Assembly (NCBI RefSeq): GCF_016741935.1
Contig: NZ_JAERRG010000052.1
Span: 1-45,494, forward strand
DNA from: Streptomyces endocoffeicus
GTDB taxonomy: Bacteria; Actinomycetota; Actinomycetes; Streptomycetales; Streptomycetaceae
DNA length: 45,494 nt
Reading direction: 5' to 3'
Shown: positions 41,762 through 45,494 of the stretch, in pieces
Layout of the letters: each line of letters starts with the position of its first letter
How positions within the stretch are numbered: the stretch's first letter is position 1
Notes under the pieces: model-generated
What the model saw: the letters and a program-made list of their open reading frames with translations, nothing else
Databases searched by the model: none
Told to the model about the DNA's origin: nothing
Translations under genes and position numbers: made by a program

Positions 41762-42961
41762 GTGAACAGCACCCCGACCGTCGATGACCTCCGCAATGCG
41801 CTCGTTGACCAGATTGTGGCCAAGAAGCCGCTGCCTCCCCGCGTCGAGCGAGCCCTGCGCACAGTTCACAGGGAAGTCCACCTTCCCGGACTGGACCCGG
41901 CCGTGGCCTACAGCAACCGGGCCATCACCATCAAGGAGAACCCGGAAGGGCCGCTTGCTCTCTCCTGCGCCTCCGTGCCCTCTACCGTGGCGATGATGCT
42001 CGGCCAACTCGATGCGCAGTCCGGCGACCGCATCCTGGAAATCGGCGCGGGCACCGGCTACAACGCCGCTCTCCTCTCCGAGATCGTCGGCGAGGACGGT
42101 GAGGTCACCACCATCGACATCGACGCCGACGTCACTCAGCACGCCCGCGACGCCCTCAACAAGGCCGGATACCAGCACGTACGGGTCATGGAGCGCGACG
42201 GCCTGGAGGGCGCACCCGAGTACGGCCCCTACACCCGCATGATCGGCACCGTGGGCTTCTGGGACATCCCTGCCACACTGCGCGCCCAGCTCATCGACGG
42301 CGGCCGGCTCGTCCTCCCTCTGCGCTGGCGCGGACAGACCCGCTCCGTCGTCCTCAACCGCCAGGGCGAGGCGCTGTACTGCCACGACATGGAGTTGTGC
42401 GGCTTCGTTCCCATCGTCGGCCAGGACGGCGAGCACACCCTCGACCTGGCCGACAGCACCGTCCGCCTCCACCACGACCAGGACCAGGACGTGGACCCCG
42501 CCCGGCTGAACGATGCCCTCACGCAGTCGGCCGCCGAGACGTGGTCGGACGTCCGAGTCGGCGGGGAGGAGTCGTTCGACGGAATCTGGCTGCGGGCGAC
42601 CGCGTTCGAGGACACCGTCTGCCGCCTCGAAGCCACCCGCGCCGCTGTGGAGAACGGCCTGCGCCGTCCCGTGATCATCGGACGAAGCCCCGCACTGGTT
42701 GCCGGGGGCTCCCTGGCGTACCTGATCTCCAAGCGCGACGACGGGGACCCCGAACGGCCGTCGCTCCTCGGAGCCGCCCACCTCGGCCCCGACGGCGCCG
42801 ACCTGGCCAAGCGCCTCGTCGCGCACATCACGGCATGGGGAGCCGACCGCACCGCCACGCCCAACCTGGCGATCTACCCGGCGGGCACGCCGGACAGCGC
42901 CCTCCCGGCCGGCCACGTCATCGAAAAGACAGACTCCCGCGTCGTCCTCTCGTTCGCGTAG
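41762..42961 (+). CDS. FxLD-system O-methyltransferase (PIMT/LanS-like)
   Basis: 399 aa; GTG 41762 follows AAGGA by seven bases. The N-terminal half is a protein-L-isoaspartate methyltransferase: ASVPSTVAMMLGQLDAQSGD, then RILEIGAGTGYNAALL (SAM motif I, about 91-105) and EVTTIDIDADVTQHARDAL. The C-terminal half (from about 210) is the extra domain of the FxLD-associated methyltransferases. In characterised lanthipeptide relatives such an enzyme methylates a specific Asp, which cyclises to an imide and yields isoaspartate. D51-G52 of the precursor is the likely target. Last gene of the lan operon. Confidence 0.92.
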   Translation: MNSTPTVDDLRNALVDQIVAKKPLPPRVERALRTVHREVHLPGLDPAVAYSNRAITIKENPEGPLALSCASVPSTVAMMLGQLDAQSGDRILEIGAGTGYNAALLSEIVGEDGEVTTIDIDADVTQHARDALNKAGYQHVRVMERDGLEGAPEYGPYTRMIGTVGFWDIPATLRAQLIDGGRLVLPLRWRGQTRSVVLNRQGEALYCHDMELCGFVPIVGQDGEHTLDLADSTVRLHHDQDQDVDPARLNDALTQSAAETWSDVRVGGEESFDGIWLRATAFEDTVCRLEATRAAVENGLRRPVIIGRSPALVAGGSLAYLISKRDDGDPERPSLLGAAHLGPDGADLAKRLVAHITAWGADRTATPNLAIYPAGTPDSALPAGHVIEKTDSRVVLSFA

Positions 42962-42998
42962 AAGGACCGACGAGGCAGCCTGCACCCGGTCCAAGTGA

Positions 42999-43015
42999 CC
43001 GCTCCTCCCGAGCGG
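42999..43015 (+). terminator. Weak hairpin after the methyltransferase
   Basis: CCGCTC-CTCCC-GAGCGG, a 6-bp stem about 40 bp after the operon end; plausible terminator of the lan operon. Confidence 0.4.
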
Positions 43016-43050
43016 ACTGCACTGCCCGACAGCCCCCTATCGTCGACTGA

Positions 43051-43182
43051 ATGGATCAGACGAACGACACGGACACCACCTGGTGCGTTGCGATCACCGC
43101 CTGGCGTGGGCGGACTGACATCAAGATCGATGGTGCTCGGATCGATCCGAGCACCGTCAAGGGCTGGGCGCTGGTTGGGTAG
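43051..43182 (+). CDS. Short hypothetical ORF, 43 aa
   Basis: ATG 43051 to TAG 43180-43182: MDQTNDTDTTWCVAITAWRG, then RTDIKIDGARIDPSTVKGWA-LVG. Composition and codon use look natural, but no ribosome site or family is seen. It may be a fragment of a longer gene cut by recombination at the edge of the conjugative-element segment. Confidence 0.3.
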   Translation: MDQTNDTDTTWCVAITAWRGRTDIKIDGARIDPSTVKGWALVG

Positions 43183-43274
43183 TGGGCTGTGGAGGTATCG
43201 GTGAGCGCGTGAGCCATTGTGTGGCTGGGCTCGCTGCGGCCACTCCCGTGTGTTCTTCGGTGTCCGGTGGGCGT

Positions 43275-43883
43275 TCATGTGGGGTGTGTTGGTCGTCGTG
43301 TGTATGTGAGTAGTTCCTGGCGGGCGGCGGGTTCGGACATTGGGGGTCGGGTGGACCACTCCGAGCGCAGTTCCTTCACCTTGCGGGCGATCTCTTTGGT
43401 TTCGCCCAGCAGGCTGTCGTTGAGTGTCTGGAGAATGCCGTGGGTGTCTGGTCCGGTGACGATGACGGGGCCGTAGAGGAGGTAGGGGAGGTTCAATCCG
43501 CGCCAGGCGCAGGCGAGTGCCCAGGCCGCTGGATTCACCGGTAGCCGCATCCCGGCCCCGTTGCCGTGGAGGTGTAGGAGTGCTTGCCGGTGGTATACGG
43601 CCTGGTCCACGGTGTCCCCGATCAGACTGCGGAGGATGTCGTGTTGCGCATTGGCGTCCTCGGGGAGGTCGAGGTGCGAGGAGGTGGCATCGGGGTCGAT
43701 GTGCAGGGCGCGTGCGTATGTCGGGCGCGGGTCAGGGTGCCCGAGCCGGTCCGGGACTGCGGCGGATTGGTCCTGTGTGTGCTGTGGAGCCTCCGTATCG
43801 CGGCGCCATGGGTCCGGTTGATCGCAGGGCTGGCAGCCTGTCTTCGGGTCGGGAGCCTCCTGTCGCCCTCTCTGGTCTGTCAT
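43275..43883 (-). CDS. DUF3846-like protein of a conjugative element
   Basis: 202 aa from ATG 43883 (AGGAG five bases upstream). The first 80 residues are polar and disordered (QCPCDQPDPWRRDTEAPQH-like). From about 75: ARALHIDPDATSSHLDLPED, HDILRSLIGDTVDQAVYHRQ, MRLPVNPAAWALACAWRGLN and LPYLLYGPVIVTGPDTHGIL, matching the DUF3846 pattern seen in Streptomyces plasmids and ICEs. A helical tail follows. Function unknown. Downstream of the DUF2637 gene, same strand, 89-bp gap. Confidence 0.7.
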   Translation of the reverse strand: MTDQRGRQEAPDPKTGCQPCDQPDPWRRDTEAPQHTQDQSAAVPDRLGHPDPRPTYARALHIDPDATSSHLDLPEDANAQHDILRSLIGDTVDQAVYHRQALLHLHGNGAGMRLPVNPAAWALACAWRGLNLPYLLYGPVIVTGPDTHGILQTLNDSLLGETKEIARKVKELRSEWSTRPPMSEPAARQELLTYTRRPTHPT

Positions 43884-43972
43884 GGCATCTCCTGGTGAAG
43901 GGTTGAGCGGGTTGTTCGCCGTGCCGTACTGGTCTGTGCTGTCCAGCGCGTGTTGTCTGATCGGGGCAGCGC

Positions 43973-45494
43973 TCAGTGGGGGGAGTGCAGTCGGTGTCGT
44001 TTTTGGAAGTGGGGGAGGAGTTGTTCCAGGTCGGTGAGTTCCCATGGCGTGCCGCCGTTGTTGCGTTTGATGCCGCGGTCGGCCAGCAGTTTCACCAGTT
44101 CTGCTGCGGTCGGCTCGTGGCCGTGGCTGTCGGCGTGTTCGGCCCAGGTTTCGTAGCAGGGGTATGAGGCGATGTAGCGTCGCAGCGTGCTAGGGCTGAT
44201 CGCGTTGCCGTTCCTGCCCGTCACGCCGTGGTGGAAGAGCCACCAGGAGAGTTGTTCGCCGTTGGGTGGGGCACCTTCCTGGACGCGGTAGGCGCGCCAG
44301 GCGGTGTAGTAGCGGTCGGCCACGGTCTCTACGGCGGGGGGTTGCTCGGTGGTCTCCTCTTCGAACTCCGACTCGGGGCTGGCCATCGGGTCTTTCTCTC
44401 CCGGGGGCGGCCCTGGGAGAGGAGTGCTTGTGTCGGCCGGGGGAGTGGAGATGAAGTCGCCGCGTGTGTGGTGTCCGGCGGGCAGTGCGTCGCCTGCTGG
44501 ATCCTGTCGGCGAGGTTGCGATAACTCCGGGGCCCACCGGCCCGGCTTCTCCCCGTAGCTGGTGCGTGGTTCCCCGCGCTGTTCCGGTACGGCCATGGGG
44601 TGGTCGTGGCCGTTCATGCCGTGCCATTCGGTCCGAGAGGGGTTGGCGCCGGCTGGCAGGCGTTGTTTGAAGTCTTCGATGTATGTGGTCAGTTTGGTGT
44701 TGCTGAGGTCGGTCAGGCCGTAGGTTTCCCGCAGTCGCTGGCCGAGCTGGTAGGCCGACGGGTAGTGGTTGTGGTCGGCGAGGAATTGGCGGAAGGTGGC
44801 GTAGTAGACCTCCGCACGTGGCACGTCGTCCGGTATCTGGCTCAGCGGCTGCCCAGAGCGCTCCTCATACGCGTACCTCTCGGGTTCGCGCTGTTTCGGT
44901 ACGTATGCGCCTCGCTGGCCTTCTACGCCCTTGCCACTGAGCGGCCGCACCCGGCCGGCGGACCCCATCGGTTCCGTCGGCTGGGGGTGCTGGGGTTTGG
45001 GCTGCACCGCCTGGGCCTGCCGGTCTGGTGCTTGCTGGTCTTGCTGTGAGGTCGACGGTGCCTGTTGCGGGGCTGGTGCAGGGTGGGCGGTGGTGGGGTC
45101 AGTTCTGTTGACTTGGGGCATGGTCTCTCGTGTGCCGTACGCGTCCGGCCGCGCTCCCGGGGACGCATTGTTCAGGCCCGCCCCGTCCACCATCTCGTCC
45201 GCCGTGTCCCTCGCGACCGGGGAATGGGCGGTTGCTGGCATCACGGATGGTTCCAGTTCGGCGGCGGTGAGGCCTGCGGGTGTGGTGTCGGTCAGTGGTA
45301 CCCCGTACCGCGTGAGCCGGAGTGGTATCAGTGACTCCACGGGCGCCTTGCGGCGCCAGGAGCGCCCGTAGCGGGCCCGTAGCCGGGTCTGGTAGACGAG
45401 CCGGTCCTGCTCGAGTCTGATGACTTCTTCGTAGCTGCGCAGCTCCCACAGCTTCATCCGGCGCCACAGCCGGAAGGTGGGCACCGGCGCGAGT
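43973..45494 (-). CDS. DUF2637 family protein, C-terminal part (cut by window edge)
   Basis: The frame is open through the right edge; at least 506 residues are present (GTG 45484 is internal). It begins near TFRLWRRMKLWELRSYEEVI and RLEQDRLVYQTRLRARYGRS, then WRRKAPVESLIPLRLTRYGV, a cytosolic segment I know from DUF2637 proteins, whose transmembrane N-terminus would lie outside. A long Pro/Gln-rich disordered linker follows, then two similar helical modules: AEVYYATFRQFLADHNHYPS with AYQLGQRLRETYGLTDLSNT, and RYYTAWRAYRVQEGAPPNGE with QLSWWLFHHGVTGRNGNAIS. These modules resemble small HTH repeats. DUF2637 genes sit next to traB/repSA-type genes on pSAM2-like elements, so the right edge is probably one. 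Confidence 0.8.
   Translation of the reverse strand, partial: LAPVPTFRLWRRMKLWELRSYEEVIRLEQDRLVYQTRLRARYGRSWRRKAPVESLIPLRLTRYGVPLTDTTPAGLTAAELEPSVMPATAHSPVARDTADEMVDGAGLNNASPGARPDAYGTRETMPQVNRTDPTTAHPAPAPQQAPSTSQQDQQAPDRQAQAVQPKPQHPQPTEPMGSAGRVRPLSGKGVEGQRGAYVPKQREPERYAYEERSGQPLSQIPDDVPRAEVYYATFRQFLADHNHYPSAYQLGQRLRETYGLTDLSNTKLTTYIEDFKQRLPAGANPSRTEWHGMNGHDHPMAVPEQRGEPRTSYGEKPGRWAPELSQPRRQDPAGDALPAGHHTRGDFISTPPADTSTPLPGPPPGEKDPMASPESEFEEETTEQPPAVETVADRYYTAWRAYRVQEGAPPNGEQLSWWLFHHGVTGRNGNAISPSTLRRYIASYPCYETWAEHADSHGHEPTAAELVKLLADRGIKRNNGGTPWELTDLEQLLPHFQKRHRLHSPH

Overview
The window is high-GC DNA with strong third-position GC bias, GGAGG-type ribosome sites, frequent GTG starts and gene families that are almost private to Streptomyces and close relatives (XRE/DUF5753 regulators with DUF397 partners, DUF6879, DUF2637, FxLD-type lanthipeptides). 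It reads as a mosaic accessory region of a Streptomyces chromosome or large plasmid: insertion-sequence debris, broken genes, many small regulators, and cassettes for defence, DNA-base chemistry and a peptide natural product. No tRNA, rRNA or CRISPR array was seen.

Layout. 1-2.25 kb: two 3' ends of IS630-type transposases, in the same orientation, bracket a divergent SDR oxidoreductase / LysR pair with a good LysR box between them. 2.3-6.5 kb: small hypothetical genes, a DHFR-like reductase, and a GNAT gene broken by two single-base frameshifts. 6.5-10.8 kb: regulators (an RsbW-like ATPase, DUF397 plus XRE, a sigma-like protein, a zinc-finger/HTH protein). 11.6-13.8 kb: a ZmaR-like acetyltransferase and a complete IS256 transposase with a strong hairpin in front of it.

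14.4-19.3 kb is the most unusual cassette. It holds a thymidylate-synthase-like protein, a relative of the 5-hydroxymethyluracil DNA kinase / alpha-glutamyl-putrescinyl-thymine pyrophosphorylase helical family, a MazG-type NTP pyrophosphohydrolase with an extra C-terminal domain, an acyl-carrier protein, and an XRE + ImmA/IrrE pair. ACP, XRE, protease and TS-like protein form one operon with overlapping start/stop codons. I read it as a candidate thymine (uracil) hypermodification or modified-nucleotide system. Directly beside it (20.1-24.7 kb) is a nuclease-helicase pair resembling Hachiman (HamA/HamB), and then, past a decayed AraC gene with a G12 tract, a large DEAH helicase with helicase-associated repeats (25.8-28.5 kb). 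Together 14.4-28.5 kb looks like a defence / DNA-modification island.

28.6-34.9 kb carries small genes, including a bacteriocin-immunity-like protein and a classic XRE-DUF6879-DUF397 operon with repeated operator-like sites in its divergent promoter. 35.0-43.0 kb is a class I lanthipeptide cluster of the FxLD type: IclR regulator, an unknown 118-aa protein, a cupin/JmjC-like putative hydroxylase, the precursor peptide with four Cys and an Asp-Gly, an attenuator-like hairpin, full-length LanB, LanC, and the PIMT-like O-methyltransferase. The right edge (43.3 kb to the end) has DUF3846 and DUF2637 proteins typical of actinomycete conjugative elements.
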